Under the pieces are notes generated by a model. The model ran no database searches, was not told where the DNA came from, and saw nothing but the letters and a program-made list of their open reading frames with translations. 64,000 nt of DNA from Stieleria sp. JC731 (GTDB lineage: Bacteria; Planctomycetota; Planctomycetia; Pirellulales; Pirellulaceae): the NCBI RefSeq assembly GCF_020966635.1, contig NZ_JAJKFQ010000002.1, positions 558,001 to 622,000 of the forward strand, given 5' to 3'. Both the position numbers and the translations under genes were made by a program. Shown here piece after piece: positions 1-8,228 of the stretch; position 1 is the stretch's first letter, and each line of letters begins with the position of its first letter.

Positions 1-1300
1 TCGCACTTCGGCTTCCGCCGGCGGGTCCTACATCAGTGCAAAACGAAACAAACTCCTGCTGCATTGCCAAGATCTTATTGGCATCGGACATCGTTTGCGG
101 CAATGCGAAAGCCCCGGATCGCACCAACTTAAAAAATGTCTCCCAAGGATCCTCGCCGACAGCCTTCGCTATCGCAGCGACTGACTTTCCGTCATGCGAT
201 CGATAGTCGGGATGGTTGCTGCTGCCGATCACAATGCGGTCCCAGTCTTTTCCTGCGTGCCGGAACCAATTCTCCCATCCGTCGGTTGATTCCATCTCGT
301 CACGGATCTGTTTTCGAAGCTCTGGGTCGTCCAGTTGCGAGATCAGCTGAGCCCGACCGTTTTCGAAATGTTTTGGATGGATCAAGGCCGCGATCCCGAG
401 GCCATTGTTGATGTAGGGATAGATATCTGCAGTGACCTGAAAGCCTTCTTGTCGAGCGGCTTTGATCTTTGCGATCGCTAACTGCATTTTCCCCCAGTTG
501 TGCTGACCGGCAGCTTTGAGGTGAAAAATATGAACCGGCGCGTTGCCGGTGCGTCCGATATCCAAAGCCTCTTCGATCGCCTCCAACAAGCGATCTCCTT
601 CATTGCGCATGTGGGTGTAGTAACGTCCGCCGAATTTTCCTGCCTCACTGGCTAGCTCGGCAATCTCCTTTGTCGGGGCATAGACCGCTGGCGGATAGAT
701 TAGCGCTGTCGAAACCCCGATCGCCCCCGCTCGCATTGCTTCGGCAACCAACGCCTTCATTTGCTCTAGCTCTTCATCGGTGGGACGACGATCTGTGTCC
801 CCAATCACCAAACGCCTGACTTGCGTATGCCCGATCGTCTGGACCAAATTAACTGGCAAGCCCTTTGACTCGACGAGCGTGAAATACTCGGCCATGGTGG
901 TAAAGCCGGTATGACGTTCATCTGCCTTGCTTTGCGGAGCCGCCGAAGAGCCTTCGCCAGCGTTGATTGTTGTGATCCCCTGCGTCAAAAGATTGATCGC
1001 CGTGGTCGGATCTTCCAGCATCGGAGTCGCGGTTTGCCCCATCATGTCGATGAATCCCGGAGCCACGATCAAACCGGAAGCGTCGATGGTCTGCTTTGCC
1101 TTTTCAGTAGAAAGATCACCGATCCGCACGATGATCCCATCTTGAATCCCGATATCAGCACGATACCAAGGCGCCCCGCTCCCATCGACGACTTTGCCGC
1201 CTTGGATAATCACATCCAAGTCAGCGAATGCGATTTTTGGAACAAACACGACGATGCTCAAACAGAGTGCGAACAGATGGCTCGACTGCATCTTGATCAT
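1..1300 (-). CDS. D-aminoacylase/N-acyl-D-amino-acid deacylase-like amidohydrolase, C-terminus cut off
   Basis: The reading frame is open from ATG at 1300 to the window edge (at least 433 residues). An SD-like GGAGAG lies about 8 bases before the ATG. A signal-peptide-like N-terminus (MIKMQSSHLFALCLSIVVFV, then an AFA cut) suggests export. The protein then shows the amidohydrolase opening (VIIQGGKVVDGSGAPWYRAD) and APGFID. Later histidines appear as YYTHMRNEGD (about residue 230), VHIFHLKAAG (about 255) and NHPDYRSHDGK, typical of the D-aminoacylase branch. The usual HxH metal pair after APGFID is absent and reads MMGQ instead, so metal binding may be reduced to one site. The substrate is unknown; family members cleave N-acyl-D-amino acids or cyclic amides. 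It is 258 bases downstream of the glycosyltransferase operon and probably independent of it. Confidence 0.85.
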   Translation of the reverse strand, partial: MIKMQSSHLFALCLSIVVFVPKIAFADLDVIIQGGKVVDGSGAPWYRADIGIQDGIIVRIGDLSTEKAKQTIDASGLIVAPGFIDMMGQTATPMLEDPTTAINLLTQGITTINAGEGSSAAPQSKADERHTGFTTMAEYFTLVESKGLPVNLVQTIGHTQVRRLVIGDTDRRPTDEELEQMKALVAEAMRAGAIGVSTALIYPPAVYAPTKEIAELASEAGKFGGRYYTHMRNEGDRLLEAIEEALDIGRTGNAPVHIFHLKAAGQHNWGKMQLAIAKIKAARQEGFQVTADIYPYINNGLGIAALIHPKHFENGRAQLISQLDDPELRKQIRDEMESTDGWENWFRHAGKDWDRIVIGSSNHPDYRSHDGKSVAAIAKAVGEDPWETFFKLVRSGAFALPQTMSDANKILAMQQEFVSFCTDVGPAGGSRSA

Positions 1301-1404
1301 TGATGACTCTCCGGGTGTCCATTTTCGTCGACTCGCCAAAGGCAACTCAAATAGATCAACAGTTGTGAAAAAACCCCGACACATTTTTCACTACTGTACC
1401 CGAT

Positions 1405-1470
1405 TTCCTCTGCCGCACTGGAATTCCTCTGCCGCACTGGGGCTACGAGCGCTGGGTCTACGAGCGCTGG
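1405..1470. repeat. two back-to-back short tandem duplications
   Basis: A 17-bp unit (TTCCTCTGCCGCACTGG) occurs at 1405-1421 and 1424-1440. It is followed directly by a 13-bp unit (CTACGAGCGCTGG) at 1443-1455 and 1458-1470. Both pairs lie in the gap between the glycosyltransferase operon and the amidohydrolase, and no function is evident. Confidence 0.9.
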
Positions 1471-1558
1471 TGTTCGATTTCAGTGACCTTGATCGAACCC
1501 GGTATCAAAAGCAGAAAACCGCTTCGGACGAAACGTCACGAGCGGTGCGGAGATGTTC

Positions 1559-2425
1559 TTAGAAGCCTGCGGGAGTGTAGCAGCGTGATTGTTGCACTTC
1601 CTCGGCGGTTGGGGCGCGAACCACGTCAAGCCGATTGACGATCGGATCGAACTGAACCAATCCGTTGTTGGCGAAAGCCCGCAGCCAGGATTTCATTGGC
1701 CAAACGCCCCACTTTTGATGAAATCGTTTTGCATTGGAAACGATGTCTGAAAGATGGTTCATCGGCGGTTTATACACCGCGTGGTACTGGTGATAAGCAA
1801 CCGCATCGACAAAACCGAATGGAATTCCTAAGCGTCGTGCGGAAAAAGCGAAGTCTGTGTCCTCGCCGCCATACCCTTCGTATCGCTCATCAAAACCACC
1901 AATTCGATCGAAATGACTGCGGCTAATACAGAAGCACAACGACCAAAACATTTCGTACTTTTTCGAAGCCAGTTTTTCGCTACCCTTCAACCGTGGCTGA
2001 AGCGGATGATCGACCGCAGCTTCTTCAAGATCGCTTAGGTCCCAATCGCCATCGGCCGCTTGTTGGGGCAAGTACCGTGGTCTCCCCATCCAGAGCCGCT
2101 GTTTGTCGAGCATTGCCTCATAGAATAAGTCAACCATCTCCGCCGAAGGGATGCAGTCGACATCAAGAAACACCAACTGGTCGCCGCTGGAAACCTCAAC
2201 AGCGCGGTTACGAGCTTCGGCTAGAGGCAACCTTTTGCCATCTCCGTCGACACGGGCAGTCTTGATCTTGACTGGAGGCCGGACTGAAGATGCGAGATCG
2301 ACATCTTGGTCCATCCCGACAATGACCCATTCGTCAGGCATGCGAGTCGATTCACAGAGCCCTCGACACTGGTTCTCCAAGTGCGACTGCCGACCGCGGA
2401 CGATCGTCAATAAGCTGATCGTCAT
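1559..2425 (-). CDS. family 2 (GT-A) glycosyltransferase
   Basis: This 288-residue protein has a GT-A fold. The nucleotide-sugar region opens with MTISLLTIVRGR, the DxD-type metal motif is FLDVDCIPS (about residues 96-104), and a galactosyltransferase-like acceptor segment reads GGFDERYEGYGGEDTDF (about 175-191). There is no signal peptide and no clear membrane segment, so it probably works at the cytoplasmic face. It is the last gene of a three-gene glycosyltransferase operon and starts 4 bases after the upstream stop. The sugar and acceptor cannot be read from sequence. An exopolysaccharide, glycolipid or protein glycan are all possible. Confidence 0.85.
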   Translation of the reverse strand: MTISLLTIVRGRQSHLENQCRGLCESTRMPDEWVIVGMDQDVDLASSVRPPVKIKTARVDGDGKRLPLAEARNRAVEVSSGDQLVFLDVDCIPSAEMVDLFYEAMLDKQRLWMGRPRYLPQQAADGDWDLSDLEEAAVDHPLQPRLKGSEKLASKKYEMFWSLCFCISRSHFDRIGGFDERYEGYGGEDTDFAFSARRLGIPFGFVDAVAYHQYHAVYKPPMNHLSDIVSNAKRFHQKWGVWPMKSWLRAFANNGLVQFDPIVNRLDVVRAPTAEEVQQSRCYTPAGF

Positions 2426-2429
2426 TGAT

Positions 2430-3539
2430 TCAGGCCTCCGTCGAATGACTCATCATTTTGTTCGGCGTTCCGGCCCGGCGCATCCGCTCAGACCACATCG
2501 CGACAGTTTCAAGGTGTTCGGCAGCTTGCTTCGCACCATCATTTCGGAAGATATTGTTCCAACGAGCTGTCTCTAAATCTTCAGCTTGCCGCAGCAACGT
2601 AGGCCACTGACTAACGTCCGGCCAATCCTCGAGCCCAACAGCCAACTCTTCCCGATTTAGGATACGCACCTTTCGTAGCTGCTCTAAAAATGGACGATCT
2701 TCTGCGATTGCAATAAACTTCGCGCGTTCTCGCCCCAATTCCATCACGCTGTTGTGCCCGGCTGCTGAAACGGTCAGCACTGCTCCGCGAACATACGCCA
2801 TCGGCCGGTCGGTCCATCCGATATAGGATAGGTTCTTGGGAAGGGTGCTACCCAGGGGCGCCTCCCGTCCGATGACAATCCAGTCGTAATGTGATTGCGA
2901 TTCCGCCGCCAAGGCAAGCTCCGCATCTCGATTGTCGACTCCCCCACGCCCAAACATTACCACAATCGTAGGCCGGTCAAAACTAACGCAATCATTTTCT
3001 TGCGTACACGCACAAAAACCGTCCAAGTAAACGGTCTTGTCGGCTACCCACTGAGGAGTCAAATCGTCCTCGAGCAGTTGGGGAAATGGTGCTAATAGTG
3101 AGTGTGCTGCCGCGTAAGCGTTCAGGTGAGCCGGATCCCGACGATCACCGTGCTGACGCATCACGACCTGTGGCACGGAACATAGTCGTGTCAACATCGA
3201 AATTTCAGCCGATACGTCAACAACCATCAAACTCGGTCGGTTCTTGTTTAGCCATTCGGTGTATTGAGCAACACGATTGGAGATTCCGTCAACCCAAAGC
3301 GGCGCGTAGTGTAGCGCCGGAACGTCCTCTGCATGATGTTGCCCCTGTATGGATACATTATCAATATCACAATCGATCTCGAAAACTTCATCCAAAGTTG
3401 GTCCGTTCCACTCCATATCCCCCAGTCTGCTCGTCACGACGGACGCACGGACGTTTAGATGGTTAAGAATTGCTTCCGTTCGTCGTTTGTGCCCCATACC
3501 ATGGTAGTGAACGTAGAATCCAATTCGCCAATCCTTCAT
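2430..3539 (-). CDS. GT-B glycosyltransferase, MJ1255/MurG-like (GT28 type)
   Basis: This 369-residue protein has the GT28-type N-terminal loop HGMGHKRRTEAIL (about residues 14-26) and a C-terminal donor-binding section with VVMFGRGGVDNRD (about 200) and VLTVSAAGHNSVMELGRE (about 265), the usual site for a UDP-sugar. Its ATG overlaps the stop of the upstream gene by four bases (ATGA), implying translational coupling. The closest general type is the MJ1255/MurG-like group acting on lipid- or sugar-linked acceptors. The exact activity is not inferable. Confidence 0.8.
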   Translation of the reverse strand: MKDWRIGFYVHYHGMGHKRRTEAILNHLNVRASVVTSRLGDMEWNGPTLDEVFEIDCDIDNVSIQGQHHAEDVPALHYAPLWVDGISNRVAQYTEWLNKNRPSLMVVDVSAEISMLTRLCSVPQVVMRQHGDRRDPAHLNAYAAAHSLLAPFPQLLEDDLTPQWVADKTVYLDGFCACTQENDCVSFDRPTIVVMFGRGGVDNRDAELALAAESQSHYDWIVIGREAPLGSTLPKNLSYIGWTDRPMAYVRGAVLTVSAAGHNSVMELGRERAKFIAIAEDRPFLEQLRKVRILNREELAVGLEDWPDVSQWPTLLRQAEDLETARWNNIFRNDGAKQAAEHLETVAMWSERMRRAGTPNKMMSHSTEA

Positions 3540-4642
3540 GCTGCCTTCGCCCCCGGCATTGCCGCATTGTGAAACGTCGGACGAGGAGACCCGATTTGGC
3601 GATATAGGTCTTCGTAGGCGTTAACCATCCGACTGAAGCCGAATTGCTCTTGAACGTATCGTCGGCAGACCTCGCCACGTAGGTCCCGGCACTCTGCGAT
3701 ACATTTGGCAAGCTGATTCACATCACCTGGTGCTGCCAATCGGCCGACTGACGACCGTACGATTTCCGGCAACGCCCCACGACGGAAACCAGCGACGGGA
3801 GTCCCACAGGCCAGAGACTCGGCAACAACTAATCCGAACGGTTCATCCCAGCAAGGAGTTGCCAGCGACACGGTTGACCTAGAGATAAGCTGGCAAAGCT
3901 CGTCGTGATCTCGATGACCGTGATATTGATCATCAGGATTCAAACGTGGCAGAATCTGATTGTCGAAATACGCTGAATCAGAAATGGGACCGACGATATC
4001 AATCGGCACCCCAGCCATGTGGGCTGCCTCAATCGCCAGATGCGTCCCTTTGTCGGCAAGGATACGACCAAACCAAATCGCACGATCAACTTTCGTCGAT
4101 GCGCAGCGATTCCAGAAGCGATCTTTCACACCGTTGTGAATGACATGCTGGTGTTTGAGGTGAAGCGCCCAAGATGCCGCGTTTGCATGGGAAACGTTGA
4201 CGAATACGCCACAAGATTTGGCATCTCGCCGAGCTAACTCCCGTTTCATTCTCACCAGCGGCGGAACGTGAAGCGTCGTAATCACAGGGCAACTCTGGAT
4301 CGCCGCGAACCGCAACGGAATCGGACTGAGCGAATGATTGTGGATCACATCAAAGTCCGCTGCCGATAGACCGTCCATCAATGATTCGTAGGCTTCGTCT
4401 TCGACAGCTTCAATCCATTGATGTTCTTCGGACCCAAGACGACGAATTGATTCTGGGACAGTTGCGGCGTCGATGATCGGATGGAGAGGCAAACGCGTGT
4501 CGGAGTCTGCACTGGCAAACAGAGTGACGTGATGGCCACGATCCACAAGGGCTTCGACGTAGTCATACGTGAACGATTCCAATCCACCCGCGAACGGCTT
4601 CGCGACCGGATGTTTCAAATGTCCAATGATTGCGATTTTCAT
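3536..4642 (-). CDS. family 4 (GT-B) glycosyltransferase
   Basis: This 368-residue retaining glycosyltransferase has a glycine-rich N-terminal loop (FAGGLESFTYDYVEALVDRG, about residues 17-36). The GT4 donor signature EPFGLVVAESLACGTPVAGF starts near residue 268, and its Glu-x7-Glu pair is intact. It is the first gene of the operon that continues into a GT28-like and a family 2 enzyme, so three different folds act together, consistent with stepwise assembly of one glycan. A sigma-54 type promoter at 4712-4728 points into this gene with a leader of about 60 bases. Confidence 0.88.
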   Translation of the reverse strand: MKIAIIGHLKHPVAKPFAGGLESFTYDYVEALVDRGHHVTLFASADSDTRLPLHPIIDAATVPESIRRLGSEEHQWIEAVEDEAYESLMDGLSAADFDVIHNHSLSPIPLRFAAIQSCPVITTLHVPPLVRMKRELARRDAKSCGVFVNVSHANAASWALHLKHQHVIHNGVKDRFWNRCASTKVDRAIWFGRILADKGTHLAIEAAHMAGVPIDIVGPISDSAYFDNQILPRLNPDDQYHGHRDHDELCQLISRSTVSLATPCWDEPFGLVVAESLACGTPVAGFRRGALPEIVRSSVGRLAAPGDVNQLAKCIAECRDLRGEVCRRYVQEQFGFSRMVNAYEDLYRQIGSPRPTFHNAAMPGAKAA

Positions 4643-4711
4643 ATAGCGGCCGTTGTCTCAGATTTGTGAAACGCCTCCTTGCGTCTGGAACATTCCTTTG
4701 CGGTGCCGGTT

Positions 4712-4728
4712 CGCAATCAACGTGCCAA
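4712..4728 (-). promoter_or_regulatory. sigma-54 (RpoN) -24/-12 promoter for the glycosyltransferase operon
   Basis: Read on the minus strand the site is TTGGCACGTTGATTGCG. It matches the RpoN consensus TTGGCACG-N4-TTGCW at every fixed position except the last base, with the required 10-base spacing between GG and GC. Transcription would start near 4701, about 60 bases before the GT4 start codon. Confidence 0.75.
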
Positions 4729-4908
4729 TCCAGGATGAAGAGAATGATCGATGGACGGCTTCGATCGGCTGCTACGAATCATTGATACGCGTGGAACTGA
4801 GGTGGTGGCTGATGTCGCGCAACCATCGAACGCATAGCGATGCTTCGCTTCGTTTGCCTATTTGCGGCTATTGAACAAGTTCAGCGAGAGAAAAAAACCA
4901 ATCGAAAC

Positions 4909-5130
4909 TTAGACACCAGTCGAGCGTGCTTGGTCGGCAGATTTGCTTGGGCGACTGGGATTAAAAATCATTCCATATCGCTCCACCGATGTCACAACCG
5001 TGCCATGTCTTCGACACTGTTGTTCCGCTTCGTTCAGCGAGGTCGAAATCAGAGCAAAAGTTCCTCGCAGTTGATCGAGCATTCGATTCAAGACGGGAAG
5101 CCTAAGCTGCGGTACAGAAGAAGTTCTCAT
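4909..5130 (-). CDS. possible small hypothetical protein
   Basis: A 73-residue frame (start at 5130; an upstream start at 5160 is possible) has a plausible helical stretch (VLNRMLDQLRGTFALISTSL). It ends ahead of the glycosyltransferase operon promoter. No family is recognised and no ribosome binding site is convincing. It may be a chance ORF. Confidence 0.22.
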   Translation of the reverse strand: MRTSSVPQLRLPVLNRMLDQLRGTFALISTSLNEAEQQCRRHGTVVTSVERYGMIFNPSRPSKSADQARSTGV

Positions 5131-5292
5131 TGTCGTAGTCGATTTAGTTGGGTTCGGCATTCACTTCGCATACAGACGGGGCCTGACGAGTTGGCGAGCA
5201 CATCGTGCACCAACCTCGTGGATTGTTTGATCGCCAGTCAGCGAGACGCGACTGCGATTGAGTCGCTATCGCCCTGATAACCTCCGTTATTG

Positions 5293-6678
5293 ATGCTTCA
5301 ACGTGCCACAGATGCCGAACACGATCCGTTCGGCTATCGATCCCTATTCACGATTGCGATTCCGCTAGTCGCATCGGTTGCTTGTTTTTCGATCACGCTG
5401 TTTACCGACCGCGTCTTACTGATGTGGTACGGTCCAACTTCGTCCGCTGCTTCAATATCCGCGGGCAACGTTTACTGGACGGTTGCGTGTATCCCGGTAA
5501 CGGCGATGGGATTCGTTACCCCGCTGGTCGCTGCAGCGATGGGACGTCGTGATAGCTCGAAGAACTCCGTTCCTGATGAAGTCTGGCGACTGATCTGGCA
5601 AACCACCTGGATCACGCTTGGTTGCATTCCCATTTTTGCAACACTTGGATGGTTCAGTCCGCAGTTGTTTTCGGCTTTCGACCATCCGCAGCATCTAGTC
5701 CGTGCCGAATCCACCTATTTCCGAACATTGCTTCTCGTCGCACCGGCTTCGATGCTGGAAGCAGGACTAACGGCTTTCTTCGTGGGACGGCGGATCACAA
5801 AGCCGATCTTGCGAACGAACGTCGCCACCGCGATTCTGAATGTCGTTTTGGATTACTGGTTGATCTTTGGTGCCTTTGGAATCCCGTCACTAGGAGTGCT
5901 TGGGGCAGCACTGGCCACCGCAATCGCGATGTGGTTCAAAGCAGCGGTCTTTTTTGCGCTGATCGTGCGTTCCAATGAGTCTCGAACGCAGACTTCGACC
6001 GTTCGGCGATTCGAGCTTCCGCTCGCCATTCGTATCCTTGGCCCGGGATCCGTACTGGGGATTCAACAGCTGATGCGGTCTTCAATGTTCAGCTATATCC
6101 TGCTGATGATCGGAACGGCATCCGTCAAAGGCCTGGCGGCGACTTCTGCTGCACTCAGCATCTACCAACTGCTATCGATCCCGGCAATCGGAATGGCGAC
6201 GGCCGTGACCGTTCTGGTAGGACAAGCCCATGCATCGGACGCCGGAGCGACAACGCGAAAAACGATTCACCGCTCGATCGTCGCCGGAGGCCTGATCGCC
6301 GCAATCGTCTTTTTGTCGCTGTTGCTAATCCCAGGGATACTGGTCGAAATTCCGCTTCACGGTGTGAGTAGCGAAGAACGAAATTCGGTTCGCCCGATCG
6401 CGATCGTCCTGATGTACTTCGCTGCCGCATACGGTGTCTTTGACATGACCAGCCTATGCCTAGGGGCGATTCTGAAAGGCCTTGGAACGACCACGCCGAT
6501 ACTTGTATCGACTATCGCGACCGGTCCAATCGCAATTGCACTCGGTTGGCTCCATTGGCCGCCAATTGCGTCCGCTGTCAATCGTTGGTGGTGTGCCTTG
6601 GTGGTGTGGGCTGGACTACAAGCCTTTTTACTGTCGGCATTCCTATACCGCCGAATGGCTGATCAGCGAACGCACTAG
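5293..6678 (+). CDS. MATE-family efflux transporter
   Basis: This 461-residue polytopic membrane protein has about twelve hydrophobic segments in two similar halves. It begins with the MATE pattern RSLFTIAIPLVASVACFSIT and TDRVLLMWYG (about residues 15-48). The mid-protein linker GPGSVLGIQQLMRSSMFSY starts the second half. MATE proteins export cationic or amphipathic small molecules using Na+ or H+ gradients. ATG at 5293 is preferred over the TTG directly before it. It is convergent with the decarboxylase gene, and with the MFS gene at 12006 it could export the product of the neighbouring PLP-enzyme cluster (inference). Confidence 0.9.
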   Translation: MLQRATDAEHDPFGYRSLFTIAIPLVASVACFSITLFTDRVLLMWYGPTSSAASISAGNVYWTVACIPVTAMGFVTPLVAAAMGRRDSSKNSVPDEVWRLIWQTTWITLGCIPIFATLGWFSPQLFSAFDHPQHLVRAESTYFRTLLLVAPASMLEAGLTAFFVGRRITKPILRTNVATAILNVVLDYWLIFGAFGIPSLGVLGAALATAIAMWFKAAVFFALIVRSNESRTQTSTVRRFELPLAIRILGPGSVLGIQQLMRSSMFSYILLMIGTASVKGLAATSAALSIYQLLSIPAIGMATAVTVLVGQAHASDAGATTRKTIHRSIVAGGLIAAIVFLSLLLIPGILVEIPLHGVSSEERNSVRPIAIVLMYFAAAYGVFDMTSLCLGAILKGLGTTTPILVSTIATGPIAIALGWLHWPPIASAVNRWWCALVVWAGLQAFLLSAFLYRRMADQRTH

Positions 6679-6711
6679 ATACAAAACAGTGTTGATAAAT
6701 CTACCCAGCGA

Positions 6712-6728
6712 CATGCTTCGTGAGCATG
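6712..6728. terminator. possible hairpin between convergent genes
   Basis: CATGCT and AGCATG form a 6-bp stem with a TCGTG loop between the stops of the MATE gene and the decarboxylase gene. There is no T-run, so intrinsic termination is uncertain. Confidence 0.3.
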
Positions 6729-6769
6729 AGCTTCAAGCAGGTCATCCATCGCAACGAGATGAGCAGTGA

Positions 6770-8218
6770 TTACTTCGTCTGGGCCGCTGACATCTCGAGA
6801 TCTTCAATCGCGTCCAAACGAACTTCGTCACCAACAACCAAGTTTTTTGCCAGCGGGAATTGGTGCGATCGACTCTCCAGAAAGTGCATCAAGTAGCCTG
6901 CGGTGTTTGGAAAGGCGACAAGATCGCCACGTCGAATGCCATTGGGGAATACGAACTTTCGCAAACTAATTAGCTCCGACTCGGTGCAGTAGGCGCCAAC
7001 GAAGTAGCCGGATTGCGAGACCTGACTTTCAGCTTTGGACTTCTTTACCACGATCGGATCGACCAAAAAGTCATCACTTGAGGTTCGACACTGCGTCCGG
7101 TTCATCGACAACCCGACAAGCGTTTCACCATCAGCGTTTTGCTTCGTAAACTCGACCTGTGCGACTGTCATCCCACACCCATCAAGCAAGCTACGTCCGG
7201 GTTCACAGCGCAGTTGCAAGTGTCGCTGGCGAAGGGCATCTGCAACGGTCCGCTCATCAATCGAAGCCTGCAAGATTTGCTGGAACCATTCCGACCGAAC
7301 CGGTTTTTGGAAATACGGATAGGACTGGCGTGATCCATGAATACAATTATCTACCGCGATCAGCCCTAAACCATGATTCCGATAGGTGATCGGCTCGCGT
7401 TGCCCCAGAATTGCTTGCTGAAGCTGATCCCAAAACGAATCCCACTCATCCTGATGATCTAGATATGACATTGGGAACCCGCCACCGATGTCAATGAAGG
7501 TGGGATTGAACCTTAGCTCTTTGGCGCGATCCACCCACGCTAGCGTTTGCCCTATCGCACTTACCCGCTGCGAGGGATCGTAGCCGTCAAGATGAAAATG
7601 GAACCCGACAAGCTGCAGTGCTTCTCGATCGATTTGATCGAGCAACTCCATTGCCGACGCATCGAACCCAAACCTCGTGAAGAGCTTGTCCTCGTGATGG
7701 AAAAATCCCCCAAGACGAATCGCAATTTTTGCGACGTTTCCGAGTTGCTTTGCGACATCGGAAACCAGCCGCAATTCGTCTTGATTGTCGACGGCGATGG
7801 TCACGCCACTGTGGACGCAAAGTCGAATCATCGATCGCGATTTGATAGCCGCAGTGCAGATCAACTTTTCCGCGTCCATACCGCAGCGAAGTGTTTGCGA
7901 CACCTCATTTTCGCTCGCCGTATCAATCCCAATACAGTCATGGTTTGCTTGATCGACGAAGGCCAAGCATTTGTTCGCCTTCCGGGCAAAGAAAACTTGA
8001 AAATCGATGCCAAACTGCTCAGCGACTTGCTGAAGCTCCAACACATTGCGAGACATCGGATCGGTTGAAATGAGATTCAACGGTGAACCGTATTCCTGAA
8101 CCCAATCGAATAGACGGTCTCGCGATAGGCATTGCGTCATCCATGATTGCATGATGGGACGCAAAGATACGATGCCATGGCAGTTTTCTTGAAGCTGCGA
8201 TACTGTTTTCAAGGTCAC
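6770..8218 (-). CDS. fold-type III PLP-dependent decarboxylase-like enzyme (Y4yA/SbnH type)
   Basis: This 482-residue protein has the alanine-racemase/DAP-decarboxylase fold. The PLP lysine region is FFARKANKCLAF (about residues 78-89), the phosphate-binding loop is DIGGGFPMSYLD (about 250) and the C-terminal barrel carries the catalytic Cys area CEPGRSLLDGCGM. Family members decarboxylate D-centre amino acids; SbnH decarboxylates a citryl-diaminopropionate intermediate of staphyloferrin B. It is last in a co-directional run SbnA-like - FAD enzyme - decarboxylase, with about 10 bases between it and the FAD gene. GTG at 8218 is the chosen start. The exact substrate is inference from context. 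Confidence 0.82.
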   Translation of the reverse strand: MTLKTVSQLQENCHGIVSLRPIMQSWMTQCLSRDRLFDWVQEYGSPLNLISTDPMSRNVLELQQVAEQFGIDFQVFFARKANKCLAFVDQANHDCIGIDTASENEVSQTLRCGMDAEKLICTAAIKSRSMIRLCVHSGVTIAVDNQDELRLVSDVAKQLGNVAKIAIRLGGFFHHEDKLFTRFGFDASAMELLDQIDREALQLVGFHFHLDGYDPSQRVSAIGQTLAWVDRAKELRFNPTFIDIGGGFPMSYLDHQDEWDSFWDQLQQAILGQREPITYRNHGLGLIAVDNCIHGSRQSYPYFQKPVRSEWFQQILQASIDERTVADALRQRHLQLRCEPGRSLLDGCGMTVAQVEFTKQNADGETLVGLSMNRTQCRTSSDDFLVDPIVVKKSKAESQVSQSGYFVGAYCTESELISLRKFVFPNGIRRGDLVAFPNTAGYLMHFLESRSHQFPLAKNLVVGDEVRLDAIEDLEMSAAQTK

Positions 8219-8228
8219 GACTGAGATC

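Larger units (their letters stand above)
4643..5292. other. 650-base gap between glycosyltransferase operon and MATE gene
   Basis: No confident gene lies here. It holds the sigma-54 type promoter of the glycosyltransferase operon (4712-4728) and one possible short minus-strand ORF (4909-5130). The longer plus-strand reading frames have erratic composition and look non-coding. Confidence 0.6.

Noticed and set aside
5154-5170. Sigma-54 element before the MATE gene
   Set aside because: GG and GC spacing is right, but both boxes deviate (TCGGCAT and TCGCA).
4840-5277. 145-residue plus-strand ORF before the MATE gene
   Set aside because: Irregular composition, no signal, no ribosome binding site; it overlaps a better minus-strand frame.
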